Part shown: positions 4,657 through 14,939 of the stretch, in pieces | Position numbering within the stretch: the stretch's first letter is position 1 | Layout of the letters: each line of letters begins with the position of its first letter | Virus record (IMG/VR): IMGVR_UViG_3300020205_002694 | Location: 1 to 29,604 of that record | Direction: 5' to 3' (one strand) | Length of the DNA stretch: 29,604 nt | From: a virus | Translations under genes and position numbers: made by a program | Notes under the pieces: model-generated | Database searches by the model: none | Told to the model about the DNA's origin: nothing | Seen by the model: the letters and a program-made list of their open reading frames with translations, nothing else

Positions 4657-7600
4657 ATGTTAGAAAACAAAGTTAAAATTTCAAATATTGTTGAGAATCA
4701 AATTCCAGAATTTCTGAATGAAGAAAATCCTTTATTTAGAGAATTTTTAAATCAATATTATATTTCTCAAGAATTTGAATATTCTATTGTAAATCTAGCA
4801 GAAAATATCCCTTCGTATAAGCATATTGATACTTATAGCAATGTTGGATTATCCACAATTTCTATAAGTTTAACTTCTGATGTATTGGCATTTGATGATG
4901 CAATTAATGTAAACACAACTATTGGATTTCCTTCAAAATATGGGTTATTGAAAGTTAATAATGAAATTATCACTTATACTGGAATTACAACAAATTCTTT
5001 TACTGGTTGCATTCGTGGATTTAGTGGTATTTCTCAAATTGAAACTGAAGGCAATCCAGAATTTTTAACTTTTAGTTCAACTGATGCAGAAGAGCACTTC
5101 TCTGGATCGTTAGTTAGTAATTTAAGTTCTATATTTGTACAAGAATTTTTCAAAAAATACAAATATCAATTTTTACCTGGATTTGAAAATAGATCTTTTG
5201 CTCCTGGAGTATCTGTTGAAAATATTTTAACTAGAGCAAAAGATTTTTATAGTTCAAAGGGAACTGATAGTGCTATTAAAATTTTATTTAAAATTTTATT
5301 TGGAAAAAATGTCCAAATTATAAAACCATTTGACAATACAATATCTTCATCAGAAGCAGAATGGATAAGTGTTGATGAAATGATAGTAGAATCTTTAAAT
5401 GGAAATCCATCCAATCTTAAAGAAACTACCCTATATCAAAATTCTTTTGATTTTCCTACTGCCAATGGAACAATATCAAATGTGGAAGATGTTTATTTGG
5501 GGAATAAAAAATATTATAAAATCAGTTTTCCAAAATCTACTATTAATGGAAATTTTTTAATTAGCAATAAGACTAAAGTAATTGGAAGTACACCATCTTC
5601 CGATATCGTTACTGTAGATTCCACTATTGAATTTAAAGATTCTGGTAATTTTTATTATTTGGATGAACAAAGTAATGTTTATATAGAAATTGCGTATACA
5701 TCCAAATCACACAATCAATTTTTTGGTTGTATTGGACTCTCATCACCATTAACTGAAAATACACCTATTATAGATGATAATTTTGTTTATGGTTATGAAA
5801 ATAATGATACAAACTTAATATGCAAAATGGGGGTTGTTGGTGCAATTTCAGATCTTTCTACTGGAGTGGAAAATACAAAATATTTTCTTCCTGGTGACAA
5901 AATCAAATTAAAATATATTGGCGAGAAAACTTTATTAGATGATAAAAAGTTTTCTACTTGGTTTCATAATAATATTTCATATGTAGAAACTCAATCTGTA
6001 GATGCAAATTCAAATACAATAATAACAAAATCTCCACATTTTCTACAAAAAGGAAATAGTGTAGATATTATAAACAAATTAACAAATTCAACAATAGTAA
6101 GTTCTTCTGAAGTTTCTAGTGTATTAAGTTCTACTCAATTTAAAATTGCAACTAATTCTGCAATAGGATTTTTAACTAATAATACAGAATATTATGTTAA
6201 GAAAAATTTAAATTTTGTTTCCAGTAATTTAAATTTAAATAGTCTTCTTGCAGATATCCAAAATTCATTTATTGATAAAGATGAAAATACTTATATTGTA
6301 TTTTCTGGTTATCCATCATATAGTGCATTAGAAACGACCAACAGATCAAAAACATTTACTTCAAACTCTGCATCTTCAGGTGTAATTAATATTAGTTCCC
6401 ATAGATTTATTACTGGGGATAAAATTTATCTAGAAGCATCTTCGGATATAACTGGCATATCATCTGGTTATTATTATGTAAATAAATTAAATGAAAATTC
6501 CATTCAATTATCTTTAAGTAGATTAAACATATATTCAAATAATTTTTTAAATTTTAATGGATCTGGAAATAATACAAATACAATTACACCATCAGATCTT
6601 TATGGAAATAATTTAAAAAATCAAGATAACTTCAAAAGAATTTTAAAATTTCCAAAAAATAATACAAACAATTCATCACTGTATGGTCCAATTGGAGTTT
6701 CTTTGAATGGTGTGGAATTATATTCCCCAATCTCAAATGATTCTGTATTTTATGGTCAATTACAAAAAATCAATGTTTTAGAAATCGGATCAAATTATGA
6801 TGTTGTAAATCCTGCAACTATTTCAATTGTAGATTCGTCTGGATCTGGAGCAGAAGCATATCCACATTTATCTGGAAATATTGAAGAAATAATTTTAGAA
6901 AATCCTGGATTTAATTATATTGATTTACCCATAGTAAAAATATCAGGGGGCAATGGTTCTGGTTGTGTTGCTGAAGCAAAAATGACCTCATATCAACATT
7001 TTGTGTCTTTCTCTGATTTTAAAGTTAATTTAATTTCAAATTCAATTAATTTAGATGATGATCACAAATTTTTTGATGGAGAAGAAGTAATTTATACTTC
7101 TTCTGGTCTTCCAATTGGAATTGGAAGCACAGGTGTTGGGTTTTCAACATCTCGTCTAACAAATAATGCATTTTATTATATTTCAAAAAATGATGAAACT
7201 TCATTTTCTATTGCAGTATCAAAAGAAAATGCTCTAACAAAAACAAATCTTATAGATTTTCTATCTTTTGGAAACCAAACTCACAATTTTACATCTTCTA
7301 AATTTAGAAACATTATTGATAGAATTTCAATTCAAAATTCAGGAAGTTCTTATTCAAATAAAAAAGTAGTAGTTGATTCTGCTGCATATCCACCATCAGA
7401 TAAAAAAGATATATTTAAAACTTTTGTTGGTATAAACACATATGATGATTATATTTTTGCAATAAACCATAATTATAAAAATGGTGATTTGTTAACGTAT
7501 TCTACTAGTGGCACATCAATATCTGGATTGTCAACTTCAAATTATTACAAAGTCACAATAATAGATGAAAATAAATTTAAATTAAGTTATGCTGGAACTG

Positions 7601-9666
7601 CTTCAAGTATAAGCAATACAGATTATGACAACAAAATTTATACAAATTTAATTAATATTGGAGTAGGAACACATACATTTAATTATCCACCAATAACTGT
7701 AAGTATTTTTGGAAATACTGGTATTTCATCAACAACAATTCCATCATATTATACTGCAACTGCATATGCAGTTGTAAGTGGTAAAGTTGAAAATGTATTT
7801 TTAAAAAAAGGTGGTGTTGGTTATGGTGTTACAAATATCATAAACTTAATAAGAAGACCAGAAATAACTCTTCAAACTGGAAAAAATGCTTCAATTAAAG
7901 CAATTGTAAATGATAGTGGAGAAATTTCAGATGTTTATATTATAGATAAAGGATCTGAATATACAACTTCACCAATTTTAGAAGTAATTGGTTCTGGAAA
8001 ATATGCAAAATTAAAAGCAAATACTTCCAATGGAGAAATATCATCAATTGATATTATAAGTGGCGGAAAAGGATATTCCAAAAATGACACTATAATAAGA
8101 GTGACTCCTCGTGGATCTGGTGCAATTTTTAATGCTGAAATTCAAAAATGGTCAATAAATGCAGTAGAAAAATATAAAAATATTTTAGAAACAGAAGTAT
8201 ACAAAGAAACTTTACAAATTCCATCAGAGGCAAGATTTAAAGAAAATAAAATAGGTTCATATTATGCAACAAAAGAAATTCGCAAAATTTTAAATGATAA
8301 TTTAGACGAAAATACATTTGAAGAATTGGATGAACTCAATTCACATTCTCCAATTATAGGTTGGGCATATGATGGAAATCCAATTTATGGTCCATATGGA
8401 AATGCAAAGAGCATTGCAGATTCTTCTGGAACTGGTGGGTTGAAAAGGATTGTTTCTGGATACGTATTGGACGCAATTGGTGATGACGCATTGAGACCAT
8501 CATATCCAGATGGTTATTTTGTTGAAGATTATAACTTTAATGACAGTGGGGACCTTGATGAATATAATGGAAGATTTATTGTTAATTCTGATTTTCCAAA
8601 TGGAACCTATGCTTATTTTTCAACTTTAGATGTAGATAAAAATCCAGAATTTCCATATATAACTTTCATCCATCATAATGCAACCGATTTATTCAATTAT
8701 GATGTATTGAAAACTCAATCCGATTCATATTTAAACACGGGAGAATATAAAAGAAATATTACACCACAGGGAATATCAGAGAAATATAAAAAATATCCTT
8801 TCTTTGATGATAATTTCAATTCTAATGTTGATTTGAAAGTAATTTTTACAAAAAAATCTGGAATTTCTACAATTAGTATCAAAGATGGTGGTTTTAATTA
8901 TAAAGTTGGAGATGATGTAGTATTTTTAAATGCTCCAAATGTCAATTCCAGCGTAAAGGAAGTTTTGGGAAAAAATATTGTATCAATTGCATCTTCAGAA
9001 ATTACAAACAACAATCTTGTTTTTTCATTTTTAGATAAAAAAGTTACTGCGTTTAGTGCAGTTCCTCATAATTTTGTAAATGGAGATATTATTGAAATTT
9101 CTGGCATTTCATCGGCATTATACAAATCCGCAGAAGGTTTGAAGACAATTAGCGTTTCGTCAATTGTTGCATCATTATCTGTTTCTATTGGAAATACAAA
9201 TACTACTGGTATTACCACATTTATTTCAATTTCAGATCCAACTTCAAATGGTAATTTTACACCAAATAGTATTATACAAATTGATTCTGAACAATTATTA
9301 ATTTTAAATCTTGACAATTATAATAACAGATATAGAGTCCAAAGAGCATATAATAATACGGTTGGATCAGCACATACAGCAACAAGTATAGTTCGTTTAT
9401 TGCCAAAATCATTTACATTTAATAATAATTCACCAATACCAACAAATATTCAAACAAATTATTCATATTATTTCAATCCAAATACTTCTATTGGAATTGG
9501 AAACAGTTATACCAATGTTATTGTGGAAACTTCTGGAAGCAATAATATTATAAAGTCTGTCCCACCAAGATCAATATATCTTCCAAATCATAAATTTAAT
9601 ACTGGAGATTTATTGTCATATACTTCCATAGGTTCAACGATAGTTGCATCAAAAATAGTTCGCTAA
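4657..9666 (+). CDS. giant virion structural protein, N-terminal part (apparent frameshift at the end)
   Basis: 1,669 codons. Starts at ATG 4657, two bases after gp6, in the place where T4 has gene 7. The N terminus (VENQIPEFLNEENPLFREFLNQYY) and the ILTRAKDFYSSKGTDSAIK segment (~190-208) are hallmarks I associate with very large cyanophage structural proteins. Beta-rich modules follow: NEIITYTG/CIRG type (~72-122), H-x-F-x-(T)GD type (~455-510, 578-640, 800-880, 925-1008), GxGY type (~702-778, 1040-1165), and a YHYH-domain segment with GWAYDGNPIYGPYG (~1233-1246). The frame stops at TAA 9664-9666 in mid-module, in LSYTSIGSTIVASKIVR. Adding one A to the A5 run at 9651-9655 continues the reading into the next ORF. 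It probably forms outer baseplate or fibre-bearing structures; equivalence to gp7 is only positional. Confidence 0.85.
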   Translation: MLENKVKISNIVENQIPEFLNEENPLFREFLNQYYISQEFEYSIVNLAENIPSYKHIDTYSNVGLSTISISLTSDVLAFDDAINVNTTIGFPSKYGLLKVNNEIITYTGITTNSFTGCIRGFSGISQIETEGNPEFLTFSSTDAEEHFSGSLVSNLSSIFVQEFFKKYKYQFLPGFENRSFAPGVSVENILTRAKDFYSSKGTDSAIKILFKILFGKNVQIIKPFDNTISSSEAEWISVDEMIVESLNGNPSNLKETTLYQNSFDFPTANGTISNVEDVYLGNKKYYKISFPKSTINGNFLISNKTKVIGSTPSSDIVTVDSTIEFKDSGNFYYLDEQSNVYIEIAYTSKSHNQFFGCIGLSSPLTENTPIIDDNFVYGYENNDTNLICKMGVVGAISDLSTGVENTKYFLPGDKIKLKYIGEKTLLDDKKFSTWFHNNISYVETQSVDANSNTIITKSPHFLQKGNSVDIINKLTNSTIVSSSEVSSVLSSTQFKIATNSAIGFLTNNTEYYVKKNLNFVSSNLNLNSLLADIQNSFIDKDENTYIVFSGYPSYSALETTNRSKTFTSNSASSGVINISSHRFITGDKIYLEASSDITGISSGYYYVNKLNENSIQLSLSRLNIYSNNFLNFNGSGNNTNTITPSDLYGNNLKNQDNFKRILKFPKNNTNNSSLYGPIGVSLNGVELYSPISNDSVFYGQLQKINVLEIGSNYDVVNPATISIVDSSGSGAEAYPHLSGNIEEIILENPGFNYIDLPIVKISGGNGSGCVAEAKMTSYQHFVSFSDFKVNLISNSINLDDDHKFFDGEEVIYTSSGLPIGIGSTGVGFSTSRLTNNAFYYISKNDETSFSIAVSKENALTKTNLIDFLSFGNQTHNFTSSKFRNIIDRISIQNSGSSYSNKKVVVDSAAYPPSDKKDIFKTFVGINTYDDYIFAINHNYKNGDLLTYSTSGTSISGLSTSNYYKVTIIDENKFKLSYAGTASSISNTDYDNKIYTNLINIGVGTHTFNYPPITVSIFGNTGISSTTIPSYYTATAYAVVSGKVENVFLKKGGVGYGVTNIINLIRRPEITLQTGKNASIKAIVNDSGEISDVYIIDKGSEYTTSPILEVIGSGKYAKLKANTSNGEISSIDIISGGKGYSKNDTIIRVTPRGSGAIFNAEIQKWSINAVEKYKNILETEVYKETLQIPSEARFKENKIGSYYATKEIRKILNDNLDENTFEELDELNSHSPIIGWAYDGNPIYGPYGNAKSIADSSGTGGLKRIVSGYVLDAIGDDALRPSYPDGYFVEDYNFNDSGDLDEYNGRFIVNSDFPNGTYAYFSTLDVDKNPEFPYITFIHHNATDLFNYDVLKTQSDSYLNTGEYKRNITPQGISEKYKKYPFFDDNFNSNVDLKVIFTKKSGISTISIKDGGFNYKVGDDVVFLNAPNVNSSVKEVLGKNIVSIASSEITNNNLVFSFLDKKVTAFSAVPHNFVNGDIIEISGISSALYKSAEGLKTISVSSIVASLSVSIGNTNTTGITTFISISDPTSNGNFTPNSIIQIDSEQLLILNLDNYNNRYRVQRAYNNTVGSAHTATSIVRLLPKSFTFNNNSPIPTNIQTNYSYYFNPNTSIGIGNSYTNVIVETSGSNNIIKSVPPRSIYLPNHKFNTGDLLSYTSIGSTIVASKIVR
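9651..9666 (+). other. apparent one-base deletion splitting the giant gene
   Basis: The first frame reads TCA AAA ATA GTT CGC TAA. One extra A in the 9651-9655 run gives TCA AAA AAT AGT TCG CTA ACA, which joins without a stop to the frame of the downstream 1,736-codon ORF. The translated join (IVASKNSSLTPTFKLNDFGNLYCVKINDEYIG would be its content, of which SLTPTFKLNDFGNLYCVKIN lies after the shift) completes an interrupted TGD-type module. It is a sequencing or assembly error, a true mutation, or, less likely, programmed frameshifting. Confidence 0.75.
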
Positions 9667-9698
9667 CACCAACATTTAAATTAAATGATTTTGGTAAT

Positions 9699-12600
9699 TT
9701 GTATTGCGTCAAGATCAATGATGAGTATATTGGTGTTTCAACAGAAAAAGTTGGATTTACAACTTCTTATGTTTATTTTGTTTCATATACAGGAACAAAT
9801 CACAATTTTGAATCTACTAAAAATCAAGTAACAGGGAATTCTAAAAAAGTAAATGCTACAGTAACTATTGATGAGTCAATTGATTTGATGGTAGGCGATA
9901 ATATAAACTTAAATATATTACCAAATTCAAATCAATATTTTAATTTTAAATTTAATAATGTTATAAAAAAATTAGTTGTCAATCCCGTTTCATTTGCATC
10001 GACAGCAGTTGGTGTCGGAACTGCAAATTCTACAATAACAATTAATAACCATAACTATAAAACTGGAGATGTGGTAGTATACACTGCAGCAAATCCAATT
10101 ACACCTCTTACAAATAATCAAATTTATTATGTCATAAAGACATCAAATTCTTCTATTAAACTAGCATCAAATTCATACAACGCTTCTAAATTAGATTATG
10201 AATACATTGGAATTTCTTCGTATGGATCGGGATTTCACAATTTATCACCAATCAATCCAAAGTTAACTTTTTATAAAGGAAATAATGTTTCTATAGCAGT
10301 ATCAGATACTAGTTTGTCTGGATATGATATTAAATTTTATTATGACAATCAGTTCAAATCAGAATACAATTCAACTTTAATAAGAAAATATGGAACAATT
10401 GGAGATTCAAATCCTTTATCAAGAATAAACGTTTCTATTGGTGATTCAATTGCAAATCAATTCTTTTATAGAATTGAAGGAAAAGACATAAAATTCACAG
10501 ATACTTATCCATCATCAACAAATACTGATGTTGAAAATTACTCATTAATTGAAGTAAAACAATCAATATACAATGGATCTCATATCATTTCTGGAGTTGG
10601 AACAACTTCATTTGATTTTACTTTAGTTGGAACAGCAGAGACAACATCATATATTGCATCTGGAATTTCAACTGCGTATTATTCCACAGATTCAAAAAAT
10701 ACAAAAGGAAAAATATTTTCAATAAAAACAATTAATTTTGGATTGAATTTGGAAAAAATACCTCAAATATCTTCCATACGATCAAACGAAGGAACTGATG
10801 GAGTCCTTTCGATTGAATCTAATGATATTGGAAATATCAAAGACGTTAGAGTTACAAATCAAGGTCTTGAGTTTTCAAACAATAAAACATTAACACCAAA
10901 AGCAGACGTATATACTATTTTAAAATTAAAAAATGTATATAAATTAAAAACAATTGGAATTACTACTGGTGGTAAAAATTATACTTCTCCACCAAATGTT
11001 ATTGTTGTTGGAAACTCATCAATTTTGACAAGGACTTCTATACAAGGAAGTTCTGTATCAAAAATAGAAATTATTTCGAATGATAGTGGATTGACAAATG
11101 ACATTAGAATTTTACCAATCAATAATTCAAATGGAGTTGGTATTATTAATGCAACATCAAGTTTTAAACTTAATACTTTGTATCTGAAAGCACCTATTTT
11201 GGGGTTCACAGAATTTCCATTTAATATTGGTGATAAAATTTTTGTAGAAAACGTATTAATAACTGATTCATCTGATGGTTATAATTCAAGTGATTATGAT
11301 TACAAGTATTTTACAATCACTGGAATTAATACAGTTTCTGGTTCAGAATATGTTAGTTATTCAATTTCTGGTCTTGGTAATACTGGTGGATTATTTGATT
11401 TAACAAAAACTTTTGGTAGAGTTATAAAAGCAAATGATTTGTCTACGTTTAATGCAGAATTTGAAAAAATCAATTTTCTAGAAGGAGAAAAGATAACTCA
11501 ATTAAGCGACAATACAACTGCATATGTTTCTGAAAATGGTTGGGACCCAGAAACACAAACTTTAAAAGTTATTAATATTGATGGAAAATTCAACAAAGAT
11601 AGTCAAATAAAAGGATCTATAGGAAATTACAAATCAAGTATTGATTCTACATATTCATTTGATTTTGATTTAAATGTTAATTCAACTGTTAAAAAAGATA
11701 AAGATTGGAACACAGATAAAGGAAAATTAAATTTTGATAATCAGAGAATTCAAGATAGTGATTATTATCAAAGATTCTCATATTCTATAAAAGGAGAAGT
11801 TGAATATGATGCATGGAAAGAATCAGTCAACAGTTTAACTCATACATCTGGATTTAAAAACTTTTCCAATTTGGAAATACTAAATGGTATTGGAAAATCA
11901 TCTTCCATAAAATCAACTGATTCGCAAATTGATTTAAATGTAGAAATTTCAAGTTCATCTTCAGTAAATGATAGATTGCACTATGATCTTGCTTCCGAAG
12001 ACACTAATAACCAATCACTATCAAAAATAATTAAATTTGATTCTAAAATTATTACAGACTATAATGAATCAAGAACAAATAAAGTTTTAGAAATTGATGA
12101 TATTAGCTCACAATTTACAGGAATAACAACTACTCTTGGTGGTCAAATTGTTGGATTGACTTCATTTAGTTTGTATAATAATGGAAATACGTTATTATAC
12201 AAAAATTTCAATTCTTCTGGAATAACAACATCTTCATCATTAATAACAATTTCTGATCATGAATTTAACACTGGTGAGATATTGAAATATTCTCCAAATG
12301 GAGGAACACCAATTGGAATCACAACAGCAACAGTAGTTGGTGTTGGGACAACAACTATATTGCCATCTAATGTGTATGCTATTAAAATATCTAAAGATAC
12401 GATTAAACTAGCAATAGGATCGTCCGAAGCATCTTCTGGAATAGCAATAACATTTACTTCTTCTGGTATTGGAACACATCATAGTCTTTCTGTTGAATCT
12501 GAATTGGCTACAAGTAGATGTTTAATTACTGTTGATAATATAATTCAAAGCCCATTATCCAGAAAAGATATATCAGTGGGATTATCCACTCAAGTTGGAT

Positions 12601-14909
12601 TGACCACAACAACAATTTATTTAAATGATATTTCAAAAATTCAAGGAAAATCATTATTAAAAATAGAAAACGAAATATTTAAAGTAAATCTAGTTGGTGT
12701 CGGGACAACTAATTCTCTCAATGTCATCAGAAGTTATATGGGTTCTGTCGCATCCGCACATACTGTTGGTGCAGCAGTTACCGTATTGTCTGGAGATTAT
12801 ATAGTAAAAGATGGTACAATTTATTTTTCCGATGCTCCTTATGGTCCAACAGGAATTGGATCATTGACATCAAAATCAACTTTTACTGGAAGAGTATTTT
12901 ATCGATTAAATTATAATACAAATTACATTATTGATGACATTTCAGACCTATTTGATAGTACCGAAAATCAATTTAATTTGAAAACAAATGGAACAACTTT
13001 ATCTGGAATACAAACCAGTTTTGGAGTTGTTTTAATTAATAATATTTTTCAAAGGCCATTTTATGGTGATGTTGGATCTTTTTTGGAATCAGATTATCAA
13101 ATTATAGGCACTGGACAAACAATTAGTTTTACTGGATCTGATTATAAAGATTTACCAAGAGGTGGAGTAATTAATGAGTTTGATATAACAAACGGGAGTG
13201 GTTATCAATCACCATATAGAGCATCTGGTTATGCAACTGTTTCTGTTGGTGGCACAATTCAATCAATAGGATTGTCAACTGGAGGATCTGGATATACTGC
13301 AGCACCTAGAGTTTCTATTGCAGATACACTTGGAATTGGAATTGGAGTATCAATTATTTCATCAATAACAAATGGAATTGTGACTTCATTTACAATAGTA
13401 AACCCAGGGAGTGGGTATACAACTTTCAGTCCACCTATAGTTACTATAGATGAACCATACCCATACAAAAATTTACCATTGACTGGTGGTAATGGAACTG
13501 GAGCAAAAATGAATGTAGTAGTTGGTACTGGAGGAAGTATAATTTCATTTGACCTACAGGATCGTGGATATGGATACAATATCGGTGATGTATTGACTCT
13601 TTCTGGAATACCATTCAGAACTGGTATTGGAACTTCTGCATTTAAAATTACAGTAAAAAATAAATATCAAAGCAAATTCTCTGGTTGGACTTTTGGACAA
13701 TTATTAGAACTTGACGATTTTAGCAATTTATTTAATGGATCCAGAAAGTCATTTTTATTAACAAGAACTATAGTCATTAAAGAATACTATAGCATAAATG
13801 CACAAAAAGATTCTGGAATTATTTTGAAAAATAATTTACTTATTTTCTTAAATGATGTATTACAAAAACCAGAAGTAGATTATACTTTCAATGGTGGAAC
13901 TAGAATTACATTCCAAGAAGCACCAAAATTTGGAAGTAAATTAAAAATTTATTTTTATGTTGGATCTTCAGAAGATTATTTGGTTATTGATGTAAATCAA
14001 TCAGTAAAACCAGGAGATAGATTGAGATTGCAAAAGCAAAATAACATTCCATCCCAAGATGAAAGAATCATTTATGAATTAATTGCTTCTGATACGGTTG
14101 AAACACAAACTTATGGTGGTATAGGAATAGTAACAAATTCTACATTCTTGAGGCCAATAGTTTGGACAAAACAATCTTCAGATCTTATTATTGATGGAAT
14201 CAAAATATCAAAACAAAGAGCATATCTCGAACCGCAAATATATCCAAGCACAAATATCATTGCTTCAGTTGCATCTACAGATTCTAAAATTTATGTTAAA
14301 AATATATATCCATTGTTTAATAGTTTAGATGATCTATCACAAACTTTAAATGATATTATAATTGTTGGTTTGGGAACTACTGCAGTAACTGAAAAAATAA
14401 AAAAAGTCACATACTCTGGAGATTGTGGAATTATTGTTGGAATTGCAACAAGTGCTACTGGAATAAGTACATCATCTCCTATGATTATTTTTGATATAAA
14501 TCCAGATCCAAATATTCCAGGAAGTGTAACTAGACCAGGAATTTCAACAGGTGATTATTTTGTTATCGAAAATACAATAATTGGTTCTGGGGTAACTTCC
14601 ATAAAGAATAATTTATCTTCAGTTGTTTCTGTTGGAAATAGTTTTATTGATAATGTTTATTATGCAAGTAATATTGTTTCTGTGGGTTCAAGCACTCTCC
14701 GCGTATATTCAAATGTAGAATCTATTTCTGGAGTAAACACATCCACACTACCTCAACTTAATTTTTATGGAACTTATACCTGGGGTACAATTAATATATC
14801 CAGAAATTCAAATTCCAAATCATTTGAATTTTATAATCAAAATGGAACCGCTGGAATTGAAACGTCAGCACACGTTTCTAGATTATTGCAATTGAGATTA
14901 ATTTATTAA
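9699..14909 (+). CDS. giant virion structural protein, C-terminal part
   Basis: The listed start is a TTG without a ribosome binding site. The same frame is open further upstream, past the TAA at 9664, so this is most likely the rest of the 4657 protein; the joined product would be about 3,417 aa. Modules: H-N-Y-x-TGD type (~111-181), GGKNY (~414-438), DHEFNTGE type (~848-930), an IENEIFKV...IRSYMG module (~965-1034), a tandem GxGY array (~1155-1320, with STGGSGYTAAPRVSI and VNPGSGYTTFSPP), and near the C terminus a segment with LLIFLNDVLQKPEVDYTFNG and ITFQEAPKFGSKL (~1378-1425), a strand pattern repeated in weaker form near 1110-1150. No enzyme motif is visible. The stop at 14909 is followed by a late promoter and gp8. 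Confidence 0.8.
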   Translation: MYCVKINDEYIGVSTEKVGFTTSYVYFVSYTGTNHNFESTKNQVTGNSKKVNATVTIDESIDLMVGDNINLNILPNSNQYFNFKFNNVIKKLVVNPVSFASTAVGVGTANSTITINNHNYKTGDVVVYTAANPITPLTNNQIYYVIKTSNSSIKLASNSYNASKLDYEYIGISSYGSGFHNLSPINPKLTFYKGNNVSIAVSDTSLSGYDIKFYYDNQFKSEYNSTLIRKYGTIGDSNPLSRINVSIGDSIANQFFYRIEGKDIKFTDTYPSSTNTDVENYSLIEVKQSIYNGSHIISGVGTTSFDFTLVGTAETTSYIASGISTAYYSTDSKNTKGKIFSIKTINFGLNLEKIPQISSIRSNEGTDGVLSIESNDIGNIKDVRVTNQGLEFSNNKTLTPKADVYTILKLKNVYKLKTIGITTGGKNYTSPPNVIVVGNSSILTRTSIQGSSVSKIEIISNDSGLTNDIRILPINNSNGVGIINATSSFKLNTLYLKAPILGFTEFPFNIGDKIFVENVLITDSSDGYNSSDYDYKYFTITGINTVSGSEYVSYSISGLGNTGGLFDLTKTFGRVIKANDLSTFNAEFEKINFLEGEKITQLSDNTTAYVSENGWDPETQTLKVINIDGKFNKDSQIKGSIGNYKSSIDSTYSFDFDLNVNSTVKKDKDWNTDKGKLNFDNQRIQDSDYYQRFSYSIKGEVEYDAWKESVNSLTHTSGFKNFSNLEILNGIGKSSSIKSTDSQIDLNVEISSSSSVNDRLHYDLASEDTNNQSLSKIIKFDSKIITDYNESRTNKVLEIDDISSQFTGITTTLGGQIVGLTSFSLYNNGNTLLYKNFNSSGITTSSSLITISDHEFNTGEILKYSPNGGTPIGITTATVVGVGTTTILPSNVYAIKISKDTIKLAIGSSEASSGIAITFTSSGIGTHHSLSVESELATSRCLITVDNIIQSPLSRKDISVGLSTQVGLTTTTIYLNDISKIQGKSLLKIENEIFKVNLVGVGTTNSLNVIRSYMGSVASAHTVGAAVTVLSGDYIVKDGTIYFSDAPYGPTGIGSLTSKSTFTGRVFYRLNYNTNYIIDDISDLFDSTENQFNLKTNGTTLSGIQTSFGVVLINNIFQRPFYGDVGSFLESDYQIIGTGQTISFTGSDYKDLPRGGVINEFDITNGSGYQSPYRASGYATVSVGGTIQSIGLSTGGSGYTAAPRVSIADTLGIGIGVSIISSITNGIVTSFTIVNPGSGYTTFSPPIVTIDEPYPYKNLPLTGGNGTGAKMNVVVGTGGSIISFDLQDRGYGYNIGDVLTLSGIPFRTGIGTSAFKITVKNKYQSKFSGWTFGQLLELDDFSNLFNGSRKSFLLTRTIVIKEYYSINAQKDSGIILKNNLLIFLNDVLQKPEVDYTFNGGTRITFQEAPKFGSKLKIYFYVGSSEDYLVIDVNQSVKPGDRLRLQKQNNIPSQDERIIYELIASDTVETQTYGGIGIVTNSTFLRPIVWTKQSSDLIIDGIKISKQRAYLEPQIYPSTNIIASVASTDSKIYVKNIYPLFNSLDDLSQTLNDIIIVGLGTTAVTEKIKKVTYSGDCGIIVGIATSATGISTSSPMIIFDINPDPNIPGSVTRPGISTGDYFVIENTIIGSGVTSIKNNLSSVVSVGNSFIDNVYYASNIVSVGSSTLRVYSNVESISGVNTSTLPQLNFYGTYTWGTINISRNSNSKSFEFYNQNGTAGIETSAHVSRLLQLRLIY
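13165..13660 (+). repeat. tandem GxGY protein-repeat array in the giant gene
   Basis: About four units of roughly 35-50 codons encode the pattern hydrophobic-x-hydrophobic, (N/T)xGxGY, then P-x-V-x-I and a Gly-rich stretch. Examples are ITNGSGY, LSTGGSGY, IVNPGSGY and LQDRGYGY. The same unit occurs in gp8, the DUF4815-type protein and gp14 of this window. It probably folds as beta-solenoid-like or small beta-barrel modules. Confidence 0.6.
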
Positions 14910-14915
14910 TTAAAG

Positions 14916-14923
14916 TATAAATA
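14916..14923 (+). promoter_or_regulatory. T4-type late promoter before gp8
   Basis: TATAAATA matches the T4 late consensus exactly. It ends 17 bases before the gp8 ATG in the only gap between the giant gene and gp8. In such AT-rich DNA the word occurs by chance, so the call rests on its position and on similar sites before four other genes. Confidence 0.6.
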
Positions 14924-14939
14924 ATCAAAAAGATACAAA

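Noticed and set aside
9651-9657. Programmed -1 frameshift site in the giant gene
   Set aside because: The sequence A AAA ATA does not allow good re-pairing of the ATA tRNA on AAT, and I see no stable hairpin just downstream. A missing A is simpler, though programmed shifting is not excluded.
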